A DNA stretch of 64,000 bases, taken from Atopsyche davidsoni. Taxonomy: Eukaryota > Arthropoda > Insecta > Trichoptera > Hydrobiosidae. The first letter of the stretch is position 1. Each line of letters begins with the position of its first letter. The notes under the pieces were generated by a model that was not told the origin of the DNA, ran no database searches, and saw nothing but the letters and a program-made list of their open reading frames with translations. Where the stretch lies: assembly GCA_022113835.1 (NCBI GenBank), contig JAILWY010000026.1:7591001-7655000 (forward strand). Reading direction: 5' to 3'. The position numbers and the translations under genes were made by a program. Below, piece by piece: positions 24,601-39,862 of this stretch.

Positions 24601-27600
24601 TCATGAAACTAACAAGAAGAAATAGTTTTGCTATAGAAATAAAGTTGTTTGAGATACTTGGGGCCGACTTGGGTCATTAGGGATACTACTTGTTGCAGCG
24701 TTACGTTCACGAGCAACTGAACGTGAAGTTCGGGAAATTTGCCAGAATATATTAAATAGATCATGCGACGCTTATGTAAGTACTAAACATTTACTAAACT
24801 TTACAAATATTTCATTTTTCAGAATAATGAAACTTCTTGATCATAAAATTATTTTTATCCATTTTACAAAAGTCTTTTTTATTTATTGTTTGTTTAAATT
24901 GCAAGTATTTTTTTCACATTGCTTAGAGGTTTGCCGCAGCCGCAACGCTTTTTCAAATTTCCATTAAAAAATAAATATGTTTTCTCAATTACTTATTATA
25001 CATATTCAATTTATTATTTATTGGTGTTACTTATTCCATATTAAAAATATGGTTTTATGATTTAATTATTAAGAAGTAGAAACGCATCTGTTTTTGCTTT
25101 ATATTTTCAACCACCGCGATTTTTGTGTATATTCGAGGACGTCTGTTGTGTAACACGTATGTAAGAACTAGCTTGTACTTGCAAACCCACATGGTGGAAT
25201 GGGGATAGTTTTAATTAATTAATGGGATAAGTTTCGTTGAGACAGTGAATCACGGCGCTGGTTTTGGTAAACAGCACTGGAGATGCCAGGCAGTGCCGTA
25301 TGCAGAGACACATTTTTTTATGTTCATTTCATAGGTTTTGATTTACACTAATTACAAAGGTGAGTTTTCGAAAAAAAATTGAGAGGCGTCTTACCTTAAA
25401 ATAAGCAATTTTTTTGGCTTATCTTCGTGCTGCGTGAACATTCTATGTTCTTAAAGTAATTGATGCTACCTCTCACCCGTATTCTTTGTCGTGGTGCATC
25501 ATACGAATGAATTGTACAATGTCTCTAAGTGCGATTAATTTAAACAAAAACTCACACGACGTTGTTTCTAATTATGATCTTATCAGCAAACAATTATAAA
25601 TTAGTTGTATTTTTTTATTATTTGCTAACATATAAAAGGGTGGGTATTTCTACAAATAATATTTCTAATGGAGGGTCACAAATTGTACAAAAACTCCAAT
25701 TTATCCTTGTCCAGATTAACGTGGAACCTTTCTATCCACATATGTGGCCTGTTTTTGCACGGCTCGACGTTTATTTCAGCATGTTTATTTTTCTTACCGA
25801 AGGGCTTGTTTATCAGGATTTGTTTCGGTTCGACAAATATTTTTGTATTTTCAAATATTTGTGTATTTTTATAATTATGATTTACTCTGTTTAGTCAAAC
25901 TGTAAAGATGTGTACGGTTGTCAACCAAGCTGAAAAAATAAGAGTCAATATATATTTAAAATTTATCGCTCAGTTTTTCAAACCTAGAAATGGTTTGTTT
26001 AGATCACAAAAATAGTTTTCATATATTTGAGTTTTGTTTAAAACTCGAAATATGTATACCTGTTTCATATAATGTTTATATTGAATAATCTCATTATATT
26101 ATTTTTAAAATACTTTTATCAATAATAGATAAAACCACAAAGCTGCGATAGCCTAAGATGTCGGTTCAAATCTTAAGACTTATTCCTTTAAGTCGAATAA
26201 AACTTCCGAAAAACTTTTATCGATGAAACTGTGATGATATTCAAAGCATTTTCAATACTGTTTTAATGTAAAAAAAAAAAGAATAAAAAAATACTTATAT
26301 ATACATAACCTTTCACATCGTTGTTCAATGAAAATCTAAAATAATATCTAATATTTCAGTATTTGTTTTTAGTTTTATTACGATATTAAAAAAATTCTTT
26401 AACTTTGACATACAAATGATGTTTTAAATAAAAAAATTTAAATTGTAATTACATACACATACAAAAAATGGTATCTTATTTACTTTACAATTAGACTTAT
26501 ATTTTCAATTATATTTTATTACGATCAACTTCATATATATTATAATTCATTTTATAAATCCTTTGGTACAAAACGTCTAAAAGTTTTCAAGATTACTTTT
26601 TATGAAAAAATAAAAGTAAAAACATTTCAAAACACTGGCGTGAATTGCACCACAAAAGAGTTTCTTTTGAACAAGAAATAACTCTTGTAAGTCGAATGAC
26701 GTTTCTCTTTTATCAACCCGAGATTCAGCTTTTTGTAGACATGATCAAATAAAAAAGAAAAGGAAAACGAAGGAAGTCATATTAAGGATGTCCTTAAGAG
26801 TAGAATTCACAAACGAGAAAGGAGATATTTATAAAGTATCAAATGACACAGAAAACTCACTGTCTTGTGTTTGAAATATATATTGAACAGGCTAAATCAA
26901 ATTCTGTTTAGATTATTCGACATTATTGCAGCTAGTTTTTCCAATAATCCTTGGCTGCTTTGTTTATTGATTAATCACTGTTACTAAAGTAAAATAAATG
27001 TTGATTTAAATTTATAACCACAGATATTAGTGAAATGTTTTAAATATCTTAACATTTCTTATGTTTTGAGTAATAGTTTTAAAATAAATAGTTCAGAAGT
27101 ATGAGTGAACTATAAATCACGAATACGGAGTGTGAACTATGTTATTAATTATCAGCCTTTATTGCTTGATGCCTTTGTCAAATATTATTATTCAAACTAT
27201 TTTAAATTTGGTTTTTAATCATAATATTTAAGAACATGAATTTAGTTTTCTTAAATTCAACAAAGCGTGAAAATAATTGTTTTTTTAAATTAACTCAAAT
27301 GAAGCAACTACACCCACCTTTATGGGTCTCGTTTTAAAGTATGTGTCATTTACTCAAGACAAAGGTAGCCCAGAATATTTGCTTATGATTATAGAAAGAA
27401 TTAATATCAATATTCAGCATCCATTATATTTCTGGCGAGTATAAAACGCAAGAAAGCTTTTTCAAATTCAAAGTGTCACGAAACCATTGCATTTGAAACA
27501 GAAACAAATCCGTAAGAATAGAAACCCAGACAGAACAAAATATCAAGATTTATTCTGACCCAGATCTGGACTCAAAAGTTTACAAGTTTTCTGCTTTATA

Positions 27601-28146
27601 CGGGAGGTCTTGAATATTTTGTTCTTCAGATTGCTTTGTTAAGATCTAAACACAAAGGCATTATGGTTTTCTTATCGATATAAAAACTTTATGCAGCGTC
27701 AAATATTTTATTTATGTTGTGAAGTATGTATTTGAAATAATAATGAGTTGATAAAGGAAAGCCTGCTTTTAAAGTCCCTCTTAACGTGTAAACTCTATGT
27801 TTTCATAAATGTACAATTTTCAAAGTTATATTAGTTTTGTAAACTTGAATCCCGCTGCAACTTGTGTCTGATAATAGTTGGATTAAGACTATGTTGAAGA
27901 CCATCCAAAGGGGTTAGCATTTCTACGTGGTATTTTTTAGAAATTTGTTTCGTAGTTCTTCCATATATACCTACAAATAAATAATCCCTAATAGTTTTTA
28001 AATTAACTAGGACAGTGAGAGTTTTAAGATTTGTATATTGATTGTGACCTTTTCGTTTTGTAACATCGTCGCCAGTTGAATTTTATTAAATATTTTTGAT
28101 AAAAGTTTTTATATAATGATGATTTTTAAATAGCAAAACTATTTTC

Positions 28147-28171
28147 ATATATATATATATATATATATATA
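28147..28171. repeat. (AT)n microsatellite
   Basis: About twelve AT units in AT-rich intron. Confidence 0.9.
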
Positions 28172-31100
28172 CACTAACATTAAAAATATTTCGAGTTTTA
28201 AACCACACAATAACACCTGTTCTTTGAATTATAAATAGCGTTACACGTTTTTCATAATAGGTACTCCATTAACACGGATAAACGAAATAAAAAGTAAATA
28301 AAATACAAGTTACAAGCTTTTGTGTTTAAATATAACAAAAAGCTCTCGTTTCAATGCACGTTTCCATTTTCTTTCACAGTTGGAGATGCAGCTCTGCAGA
28401 TCTGAAGAATTTTCTTGCCTGGAATGGCTTGTGTTAAAACATGAAATGTGCTTTTATTTATTTAAACTTTGTTTAGAGGCTAGCAAAAAATAGTTAAGCT
28501 TTTAAGGTTTATATTGAACACATTTTTATAGTGTGAAATCTATTTATTTTAAAATACACTTTATATAAAAGTGCTTTTTAATTTTTCAAATAATTTATTG
28601 CGCATTAAAAAAAATATTTCTCAGTCAACTCCTTACAAAATATAAAGTGACCAAATTAGAACTCATTTAAAATGCAAATTCATTTACAAAAAGACTAATT
28701 ACTCAAAGTTAGTTTACCGAGGCAAGTTGGATGGATTTTTTTTTATTTTAAATTACGTTAGTAGTTAGAGATTCCAACATAAATTTATCGGTGCTTTTAT
28801 TGAGTTTAGTAACCATCAATTTAAATTATGTGTTAAAATTTATATAAACTTAATAAGTTAATTCTTAAAAATATAAGCATAATTTTTATTTTTGAGGTAT
28901 GCTTAAATGTCATGAAATTTCACAATATTTTAAACATACTTAAACATATGATTTCTATTCATCACTGGATAGTGGTCTCTCCACTCTATGCAACAAAGAT
29001 GTGAAGAGGATTTGTGGGATTTACAGCTGTTTCCAATTTGTTACATTGTCATCGTTTACCAAATTACTAAGTAAATGGATCTGATATTTTGATTTGTATC
29101 AAATATGGTTTTATTTATAAGTGTTTATCTGACCGACTACTATTACTTCAATAACAATTGAAAGCTTAATCGATAAAAACAACTCAAATTCCATTGTGCT
29201 ACAATACGTATTATTAATGATTGTAATAATTTCATTATTAGAATACTTCAACAACAATGCTAATAAAATACTTGCAAAAAGTGTTTTATTTCAAATTTAT
29301 TATGATTTATGCATTTATATTGTTTCACAAACATTATTGTGATTTATTTATGGTATATTTTACTGTCAAAAATAATAATTAATAAGCGCACCAAACGAAA
29401 GCAACTTAATACCCCAACGCTCTTGTAAAATATTTTTGGAAAATAATATTATTCTAATTTATCTTTTGAGAAGCAGACGTGAATTTTCAAAATCGTATTT
29501 AATATAACCGTGTTTAACAGATTCATATACGAAGTTACCAGACGATAAACAACTAGCAAGCTTATGACTTAAATAATAACATAACTATCTGAGAAATTTG
29601 CTTTATTAAAATTCGGAGAAGAATCCATCATTGGATTTCAAGATTTCACAAATAAGTCAGTTCCAGAGGATTTCATACAAAATTTAATTATTTTAAGGCT
29701 CATATACTTCAAAATAAAATAATTGGTTTGCTCATTATAAAACAATTTTTCTTTTTACAATTTACAACTCCTCACTTCTATGAGAGAAATTGGAAAAACT
29801 AAAAAAAGTAACAAAAAAATTAAATAAAAAATCTTCACTTCTTTTATAATGTCTAATCAAATTTTAATGATATTTTTCAATATATGGTATTTAAATATAA
29901 TGAGCGTTTGTGGCGATATAAAAAAAACATGAGCTAGCAAAATTTAAAATGGTTTGTTAATATAGAATCATTCATAAAAGCAATAAATATTAATTGCAAT
30001 TTTAGAAATTTTTATTACAATCTTTAAATCGTGTCTGAAAATATAAAAGCAAACATCAAAAATTTTAAGTACGAAAGATGTAAAATATCTTTAAAAGGCA
30101 AAATTATAGGCAGTAACTTTAATTTCAGGCAGAATTTAATAGTTAAAAATATATCTTTTACTTTGAAGCTGTTATAGCTTTTTATTGAAGATCTTATTGA
30201 GGACATTAGTGTAAAGGACATTAGATAGCATTTATAGACGGAAGACGACTGACTCTACATCTTACTCCAGCAAACTTAGTAAGTGCTGAGCTATAAATTA
30301 CTCGATTAGAACTAAAGTTACAGAGACGGGCTTAGGAGCTCTGCGATCATCAGAGATGTAAATTCTCATTTGGAGATGTAAACACGCTGGCTCATTCGGT
30401 GTATATACGATACTGCGAGCTACAAGAGAAGTTCGAGTTTCTGCATTACATATAACCTATGATATCGACGCTACTTTAAATACTTTAATTTGCTCCAAAT
30501 ATTCAACATATTAAAAAAATGTGAATCGTATTAAAAAATTTGGATGCAGTACATATTTTTATTGAAATACATTAAACAAGCATTTAAGTGACTAAATCAA
30601 GCATCGAGCAAAATCATCATTAAAACATTTTAATATTATTGTTAAAAAAATTATTATCTTTTCACAAGCCGTTTTGTCTACAAAACTTTGTTATGAATAT
30701 TCTTAGTATTATTTTATTTTCGTATTATTTACGGCAAGCGTTTAAGCTTTGAGAAATTTACAAACTTCCATTCGTTTATTGAAATATTTTAAACCAATTT
30801 ACGACATGAATTCAATTTACTTTGATTCAAACTTTTAATTGAAATCCAATTACGCGAATAAATACAATGACATCGGTCGTTGCAAAACAAAATTCCGAAT
30901 TTCAGTAATAATTATTACTTTATTTGCTATCTTAATGATTCCAAGAAATGTTTGATTAAACTTTGATTTAATGTAATAATTATATTAAATTTACTTCATA
31001 ACGATTGCAAAATTCCTACAGTGGATATTAAAAATATAAATTGTTTATGAAACTTCAGTTCACGATAAGAAATAATTAGTTTATAAAGAAATGATCAATT

Positions 31101-32982
31101 TGTTTAATCAATTAACATCGGAGGGAGCTTTTACATGTTTTTGGCAAAGGTGTACCGTGACTCTCGTTTTCATGAAAACGAGTTGCTACTTGCACTATGT
31201 AGTCTTTTCTTTTATCTGGGTGGAGCTATCAAATTTTAGATTCTACAAAAGGTATTAATATTTTTCGAAAATCGTTACATAATATGGATTTTTTTCTTAT
31301 CCTCAGTCTATTACACAAAGGTTGGCTGTAATCGCTTTAAGTCGCTCGCTTGCCTCCCTGTCTACAGCGCAGGGAGGGCGAATCCTCATTTACATTATCA
31401 GAGTTTGTCATTTGCTGGTGAAATTAACAAAATAACCCAGCTTAAAAATGCAGACTTTGTCAAATTTACTATGTTAAAAAACCAAGAAGTCTCAAATTCA
31501 TTGAAAATCCATATCTCTTATTTGGAATAAAATTCATGAGTAAACGTTGTTTTTTTTCAATAATAAAATAAAAAAACAAAGTGTATGTGCTTTACACAAA
31601 AAAAAATCATCACTTATACACAATGTGCGGGTTGTATTAAAATATTCTGTTTTGTACGTTTATTATAAGTTTTGTAAATATTACATTTAATTTAAAAATT
31701 TTATACACATGGATAAATTATAAAATAATATTTTTTTATCTCTCTCGTTGCACTGGGTAACTTATAAAAATTATGAATACCATTCTGCATTTTTATAATA
31801 ATAGTTTTTCTCAATGCAGCGTTTTTCAATTTACCCACAAGCTTGAACCAAATTCCATTAAATGGACGATACAAAAAGTTTTTTTAATCTTAAAGTGCTC
31901 CTTCCGTAAAGGCAGTATTTTTAATTATACCGTTATTCGAATGCGCTCGGGTAGAGTTTATGTTTTTTTTATGCAACCGATGTAGTTTCGTAAAATTGAA
32001 TATTTGATGAAAATATTAATTAATTATGAATTTGTTATATTATTATTTTTGAACACAATTATGTTTTGTCGTTTTGTATGAACAAAAATTTCTGCAAGCA
32101 ACTTTTCGTTTACGGATGAGATAAGATGAGATCACCTATCTTGATATACACTATTACCTCTATAAAACTCAAAATATTGTTGTGTGCAGCTACACCTTAC
32201 ATGAACATCGTAATACTCTGTTTGTGATTTATTATTTATTACAAATACATTGTAGTATCGCTACTTTGTGCTTAAAGTTTATTACAAAATCTGAAGCTCT
32301 TTCTCTGAGAATCTAATCCTGTGCTATGAGACGCCATCTACTAACCTAGCGTTTATAGGCTTTAGGCTATCTGTATATGATTTTCTTATCCTTAAATGAC
32401 CAGTCGTTATAGTAAATGCTCAGTCCACTACCCCTTCAGCTTTCCAATTACTGTAAAAGCAGCTCAGTTTTTTATCTGTCCTCTCACCCATTGAATAATT
32501 CAACAGTTTTAATCGAATTATACCGATATGTATCGACCCTTGCTGTGTTTACTGGATCTCATCGATCGTGCCAGAAAATATTTTGTTTTCTAAAAAAATT
32601 TATAATAACATGACGAAGCTATTTTATTTACCCCTTTTCTTTTAATATATTTATAAAAAAACAAAAATTGGCTTTTTTAACAAGATTTTCTAAAATAATA
32701 AATAAGGATATTGGAAGACTGTGAGGGACCCGAATAGGTAATTCGTCTTGCGGGAATTCGGGTGGTTAGAAGGTTTCCATTTCATCTGTGGAATAAGTTA
32801 ATAATTTAATAAATTTAACTTAAAAAAAATATATATATATATTTTAATTTTTAACAATTGGTTGTCTTAGATTGGAGTTGTATTTTTTAAAGGAAAACAT
32901 TAAAACCAATTATAACATCATATATTTAACAAAATTCTTGAAAAAAGCAGTTTTGTGCATTATCTTCGTCGACCCAGTTGAA

Positions 32983-33009
32983 TGATCTAATGATTATATC
33001 ATTAGATCA
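32983..33009. repeat. Short perfect hairpin, 12-bp arms
   Basis: TGATCTAATGAT at 32983-32994 is the exact reverse complement of 32998-33009, with a 3-base loop. Nearby T-rich sequence follows. No function is apparent. Confidence 0.6.
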
Positions 33010-34016
33010 ATAATTTTTTTTTCATGAATTTCACAATAGATGGATTGATTAAAATTACAATTTGAAAATAAATATGATGTCTGAAAATAAGCTGAAGACT
33101 AGTTGTCACATTTGTATGTGTGATGAAACAATATATTTCAAATGCTAGTTTAGCTCAATTCGTTTCATTTCAGTGATCTTCAAAGCGTCGGAAACAGATC
33201 ATTCGTCGCCTTTCACGGGCCCGGGTTTTGGAGATAAATTCAATTAGAGTATAATGATACGATATTTCCTTTCGAAGAGAAGTCGTAGTATAAAACGTTT
33301 TCTTAGATATGTTGATAAATATTATTTTAAAATAAACAAAATTTGCTAGTAAGAAAATTTCATGACAACCTTCAATGTAAGAGAGGTCAATTATCCCATT
33401 TTAATAAGTAAAAAGCTGCCTAAAACAAATTAATTAACACTCTGATTTATTACATAAATAAATGTAAAAAAAACAACTTCTTTTATTTCAAAAGAGATTA
33501 TAGTATTTTAAAGATTTAATGTTAATGATATTTTTTCAGTAATGAAAAATGTAAACAAAGACTACATAAAAATGATCCGTGCCTAAATTTTTTATAACAA
33601 TTGACTTTATTAAAATGGAATATTCTTCTTTTTGTTTGTTTGAAATAACGCTATGCTATGATAGTCAGGTAGCTTTGTATGGTAGGAATTCACGTGTAGT
33701 CTTCGGGGTTACACGCGTTTTTAATTCCGCCGTTTACTCTCCGGCAGTCGGCCAGGGGCTGAGTGCTCATTAGCGAACCGAGCTCTCCAGCAAAACGACG
33801 CCTCCGAGGCAGAGCTTCCTAAGCCTTCCTTCCTTTTCATTGACAACTGAGATTTTTCTTATACACAGTTCAAAAAGATAAAAGTATCCTCCCGATGAAA
33901 AAAAAAATAGTTTCACAAACTGTATGATTATAAACATTTCGATGGTTAAAATAAAATAAAACGTTTGCAAGCGAAGCAAATTTATAGTTTAACATGAATA
34001 TAGTAATAATTTTTTG

Positions 34017-34053
34017 GTTTTCCACACTTTTAATTTTATTGGTGACCAGTTTA
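34017..34053 (-). mobile_element. Possible fragment of fold-back family A
   Basis: The segment reading TTTTCCACAC, then TTTTAATTTTATTGGTGACC, then AGTTT resembles the arm of element A (TTTTCCA..., TTTTTATTGGTGACCGGTTT, around 2750-2775). Homology stops after about 37 bases and no second arm is seen. AT-rich chance similarity is possible for the first half. The ATTGGTGACC block is the stronger part. Confidence 0.35.
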
Positions 34054-35819
34054 CACAAGTCTCTCCAAGTACTCACATTCAAAAATATATTGAATACTTT
34101 GAATAAAGAAAATGAAATTTATAATGTTAAGACTGTGAAATTTCAACAAATAATTTAACTCTACTAATGCTCACAGAACTAAATATTTATTAATTATTTT
34201 TAAGATAAATTTATTTAATGTTGCATCTATCAGGCTAAAAGTTTTTAAAGTTCTCAATTTGCAGGCGTGTTTGCTTTCCTCACGATGGTACTCGTCGTTT
34301 TCTAGTTCACCTCAATCTTAAAGTAATACTTTATGAGCAGTAAAATATATTAATTTCTCCACCAATAAGAGTGGAAAAAGTAGAAGGACAAAAGGCAGAT
34401 GAAAAATATTTAAAAACAATGGCAGCAGCGACCTGTAAATTTATATAAAGCGTTGATGAAAAAATAAGCTTCATAATATTTTTTTTGTAGTTTGTGTTTT
34501 TGTAATATTTATTTATCGAAAAAATATGTTTTCCAGGATCACTGAAACTAAGAGAATAATAACATTTCTTATCGATTAGATGAAAAAGAAGTACCACAAA
34601 ATCCACAGTATTTATTAAAATATTTTTTTTGTTCAAAAATATTGTTTAAATTAAAAAATAACATTTAAATTGTTTTCAATTAGGCGGTTCTTTATTTAAT
34701 TATTTAAATTATATATTGGCATGTTATTTATATAATATTAAAAGAACTAAGTGATGTGATATTCATACTAAGTATTGTTACATATTTTTCACACGTCTGC
34801 GTTATACTTTACACACATAGTTTGTGAGATTATCTTCCCTCGTTATGATTACATGTTATCGTGTCGGTATTTTTTAATAGGACAAAAAAACAGCCAAACA
34901 TTTTCGCTTTTTTAAATTCAATTTAGCATTAATGCCCTCCTTGAAAGCCTCTGTCGTTTCTACTTCCATCCTCGTTCCCTGTATCCATTATGCATGTCGC
35001 GCTGCATAAAGGCATTTCTTACCCTCAATAGATCGCTTCGCATCCTTCACGGCCAAAGATAATTTAATTATCCGGCCAATTCATAATAGGGGTGGCTTTT
35101 TCAGAAAGTAATTGATCGCCCGGAACCTTTTTTTAGGTTCACAAACATTCGCAACAGGTTTGAAGAGAATTAATAAAACTCAAGAATCGCACTTTCAGAA
35201 CAAAAAAGCCAGGATTAATTAGCTGAATATTTATGTTTCTTAATCAATATTTAAACTTTTATTTGCGGTAAATTTTAAAGGTTTAAATATATTTTTTTTT
35301 ACAGTCAAAGCGATCACTTAGTTTGTAGTTTATAAAGTTTAGTTTCGAATTGCGGAATATGTTTATTTTTTTAATAGTTTTATGTGTGTTTAAAAATGTT
35401 TATTTTGACAGCATCGTATTTCGTGCCGGTTAATTAAAATCACTGGATTTATTGGTCAATATTTCATTATTGTGATTGGTCAATAATATAAATAAAAAGC
35501 CTCAAAAGCTAATAATTTATACCCGATTTAAAAAAGAAAACACGCATTTAGTTTTTTTGAAAATATATGGACAAAGAAAATATGCCGTGCCATTAAATGA
35601 GCTTGTTCTTTTGCACCTGAAGATTCGTTTTTGTGATTACATTTACTCGATTTAACCACCAATTCGATTGCGAATTCCAATAAAGGTTGGGGGGTATTAA
35701 ATTTTCCATGACGAGTTTCTCGAGTCCTCATGGGATTCCCCTCACCTGCCGGTGTACCTATTTAAGGGAAATTCTTAACTTAAATCGGGGAATAACGAAA
35801 CGCGAGGAAGTTTGGCAAA

Positions 35820-35910
35820 GTCATTAAAAGAGAATGGAGCCCGGGGGCGGGGAAAGTTGGTCGGCGACTCCAGGTGCCTGCAGATCATCTCGTTTCTTAT
35901 TTTTATCCCA
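35820..35910. other. GC-rich island, function unknown
   Basis: GAGCCCGGGGGCGGGGAAAG and the following bases stand out against the AT-rich background. There is no reading frame or splice pair of note. Confidence 0.25.
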
Positions 35911-36214
35911 ATTATGAAATAATCCTGACGAGAAATCTGCGAAACTTAAATTCATGAAGGAGAATATTAATAAAGTCTTCGTTTCTGACAGGTAGCCCCT
36001 TGTTTAGATTGCCTAATTTGACAATGAAAAATTTGAATTAGTAATTACATAATTTTAATAATTTATTTTGCGTCCAGTATTTTTCTTTGATAAAGTAATT
36101 TTTATTTGTTATTTTAGTTTAATTTTAATTATTTATTACAGCTTTTAAATTCAAGCATCACAGTGGAGTTGAAGTCTTGAAATGCGCTGATTTTGCTAAA
36201 ATAGTAATATTTCG

Positions 36215-36430
36215 GAATAATTGCTGACGCCGGGGCGTGACCTCCCTCGCTCGCGACAGGTTGGGATGTGGAGAGGAGACAGAAGGCCGTAAATAAATTC
36301 AGTGTTCAGGCTTGGATGGCAGGTATGGGCTGAAGCGCGTTTAGTCTTTTAAACTCGTTTAGTTTGAACAAGGCGCAACCGTCACAATACCCGTGACATC
36401 ATCGCGTGCCTGTCACATGTAAATGATTTC
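36215..36430. other. GC-richer island, function unknown
   Basis: Contains GACGCCGGGGCGTGACC (about 36227-36243), where CGCCGGGGCG is a short palindrome-like core. A CGTGACATCATCGCG segment near 36391 includes a CRE-like TGACATCA. It is a candidate regulatory element. Confidence 0.27.
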
Positions 36431-38777
36431 AGAGACGTTCGCCATAAAAATACAATATTTAAATTTTATTTCTATTTATAGCATCAATATCTAATTTACC
36501 TAAAAAAACAACTTTGAGGGCTTATCTCGGTAAAGTACCCTTATCAACTAACTACCTTGTAGGAAACCTTTATGCGAGGTAAACCTCCGACAGGCTAGGC
36601 TAGTCTAAACATTTTGAAACACCATAAATCGCGTGTACTTACCACCTGATATTTTCTTTTGCACAAAAAACAACCAGAACATTCACTCAACGTCAGATGT
36701 ATAATATGTTGGATGTAAAGCCCACAGCCCTTTTTTACTGCCTAGCTTTATCTAGGAGATTTATTTGGGAAACTCTATTTTCTTTTTCATACGAGAACTG
36801 CGCTCCCAGTATTGAAAAAAAACCCGATGGAATAAATGGTAATTTCCATGCTAACCGTTTTGGGAAATCGATCCAATAATCCCGAAAAAAGAGTAATATT
36901 TAAAATTCGTATAATCATCTTTATTAAAGAGTTTTCATTTGTAAAAATTCAGTTGGAAGTTTCAAGATCGTCCATAAATCCTATACAACGTATATAAAAG
37001 TTAATTTTTAATATTTAGTTGAATTCTAAATCTATGTTTTCATTTTCGTTTTCTGTATCATCAAATGTTTTATATATTTAAGTTGTTGGTCTATTTATTC
37101 AGTTGAAACATCGGTAACATTTACTCTCTTATACATAAATGGTCTAATTCACGAAGTGGAAGTGGCTTTTCCGAGAAAAGAGTCTTTAATGTATTCGAGT
37201 CGTTAAAAATAGAATCAAACAAAAATACTTGTTTTTTTAATTAAATTTAATATCGTAGTAGCAAAAGTAAATATGATATTGTTTTATATATTTTCGTATT
37301 AGGGTGTTGTATATAAATTATTAACAATTTAAGAGGTGATTATGATATAATATATAATCTTGAAAAAATTGCCTTACCCTAACGTTAGCGTTGCTCTATT
37401 AAAAAAAAACCATTTAATAATTTGGTTGCTTTTCTATTATTTTTTTTTTACAGAAAATCAAAATTTGCGTGATTCCACTATTATTTATTATAGATAAAAC
37501 AGTGATTCGATTAGTGATTTCTATGTGAAATTCGATGATCATACACAAATGGCAGATATGTTATTTGATGGTACACAAAACCATTTTTTTAAAAGGTTTT
37601 CTTTGAAATTATTATTATTATAAACTATATAGTAAAATTAGTTAAAAGTGAATATAAATAGAACAAATTTTGCACAAGTCAGTAAAAAAAAAATACAAGA
37701 AATACATTGTAGTTACCTAGCGAAATACTTAATTCCTTTCTCCGTGATAAATTCTCTTATTTTATCAGTGTTATTGTGATGGATGTGGCGAGTGGTAGGC
37801 TGATTAATGTAGGGGTTTATATTCAACCCCCTCCCTTCACAAATCATCCCGAGTTGCTGCAGTATAATAAGAAAGGAGAGATTTTTCAAGTGATGAATCA
37901 TGTAATAAAGGAGTAACGTGCCACTGATGACTGATCTCGGATTTTATACGATGGAAAATCTAGTTAAAAAACTTTTTAAACGACAAAAATAACTCCTCTT
38001 TTTACTTAAAAATATAAAATAAATCTCAAAAAAGAATGACGATATTAAAATATATTTTATAATTGTATTTTGATTAAAATTTTTGAATTGTTTTATTTAT
38101 TTTGTAATTTTATATTACAAACAACTTTTAAAAAATATTTATCGATGTAGGTTAAACAACGAAAGTAACTAATTTATTGGTGACTAGTTCAAAAGTTAAG
38201 TATTTCCTGAGTCGTTTTTTTGAACAATGATTTGGTACCTTAACCAAACTTATAAAAACAAAACTCTTCCTACAAAAATTCGCACTAAAATAGACACTTG
38301 TTAAAAGAAAGTTCTCCTGTTCAGGGAATCGGCTTTTAATCTCATTCAAAAAGTTTCAAACGAGTTGTTTCTTTTTCTGTGAAGAAAAAATAGTCCACGA
38401 CTGTGAAGTTCAGTAAATAACATTTTATAAGAAAATGTGCACACCCATAATGGGACCTCCAACCTTACCGAACTTTTCTTCAAATATTGTATTTTGATAA
38501 GAAATAAACTGAGAAAGTTTGTCTCTGTCTTATCAGGACGAGCCAAAAAAACACCAAAAAGTACTTAGACATTACGTATATTTCAATGTATAAAAGGATT
38601 TTTAGTTCTATCATTCCAATAAAGAAATTTCTGCTCGACGTGCGTAAAAGAAAACTCATATTCAATAGATTTTGAACATTTTGATTTAAAATAAACAATT
38701 GTAAAGTAAACATATAATTGATTTCAAGCATCATAGATCCCAATATTTAGATGCCATTGACGTTGATTGACATAATA

Positions 38778-38836
38778 TGTAAACTAGTTTGATTTCGTAG
38801 TACATATTATGTACTACGAAATCAAACTAGTTTACA
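38778..38836. repeat. Perfect inverted repeat, 29-bp arms, 1-base centre
   Basis: Bases 38778-38806 are the exact reverse complement of 38808-38836, beginning TGTAAACTAG... read as T-GTAAACTAGTTTGATTTCG. With almost no loop it would be a cruciform rather than a small-RNA hairpin. Such sequences are unstable in genomes, so the insertion is probably recent or maintained. It shares ACTAGTTT with the 17041 element, which may be chance. Confidence 0.8.
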
Positions 38837-39862
38837 CAAATTGTCGAATTAAATAGAAGCCAATAAAATAAAATGATTTTAATGTGTTATTTCAGTCTAG
38901 CTAAATATAAATTTGATTTCAGCTTCATTGTTATATAATATAATAACGTTATAAACATCTCAGAAACACGCCTCGAATCTCGGTAAAAAAGTAAATTCAT
39001 AGAATTTTCAAACGCAATTTATCGAGTTTGGAAGCAAAAGATTTTCTTTTGGTAGAATTTCATTTTAGGTTCTATAGACATGAAAGTTTTCGCATTTTCT
39101 TTTCTATTTAGTGTGTAAATTATAACTTGTTCAACATGATAAGTAGCTTTATAAGGAAAAATGTAGAAAATTTTTTTTCCTCTGTATTGTGATTCTATTG
39201 AAAACATTGAACTTGTGAATTTAAATATAAATATACTTTAACTGTATCTAAAAATAATTCTTAAATATCGATTATGTTGTATGCGGATCTCATACTTTGT
39301 ATTTGTTTCGTTATTAATAATCGTACTAGATATTTAAAAATTTAAAAATTCAATGTAGTCTTATTAAAATATAAAAAAATATTTTTATATATATATATTT
39401 ATAAATAAACTTTTCTGAATCTAACGTCATTTTTAAACCGAAAAAAGTACAGTAATTATTTTAAACTACATACATTTTTCAGTGACGCATCTTCGACCTA
39501 ATTGAATCAGGTGTGCTCCCAATTACGCTAGCTAGAGATTCACCTGTCAAGGCAGGTAATAATTCTATGTCAAGTGTCGGAGGGTCCCACCACAAAGTCA
39601 ACAAGCCAACTAGCACTATATTGTAAACATAATTGAATTATTTATCTATTTCATACTTTCCCAGGTATTCAAGATTAAACCTATTTGGATTCACAGCCTA
39701 AAATTCAGCTGGGAAATCATCGCTGGAATGCTTAGTAGTCGGGATATTCAAGATATAAGTTCACAGTAATCCTAAGAATTTTTTCCGATAAAATATACAT
39801 TTTTTAGGTTTAAAGTAGTAAGTAGTATATGTGCGTAGTATAATAAAGAAATTTTAAACAAC

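Noticed and set aside
25562..25894. 110-codon plus-strand frame rich in Phe, Tyr and Ile
   Set aside because: The composition is what AT-rich DNA gives by chance. Apparent hydrophobic segments are not evidence of a membrane protein here.
33230..33260. Possible next Epac exon (GGTTTTGGAGATAAATTC gives a glycine-phenylalanine-glycine turn)
   Set aside because: The surrounding translation does not match the cAMP-binding cassette and stops within a few codons.
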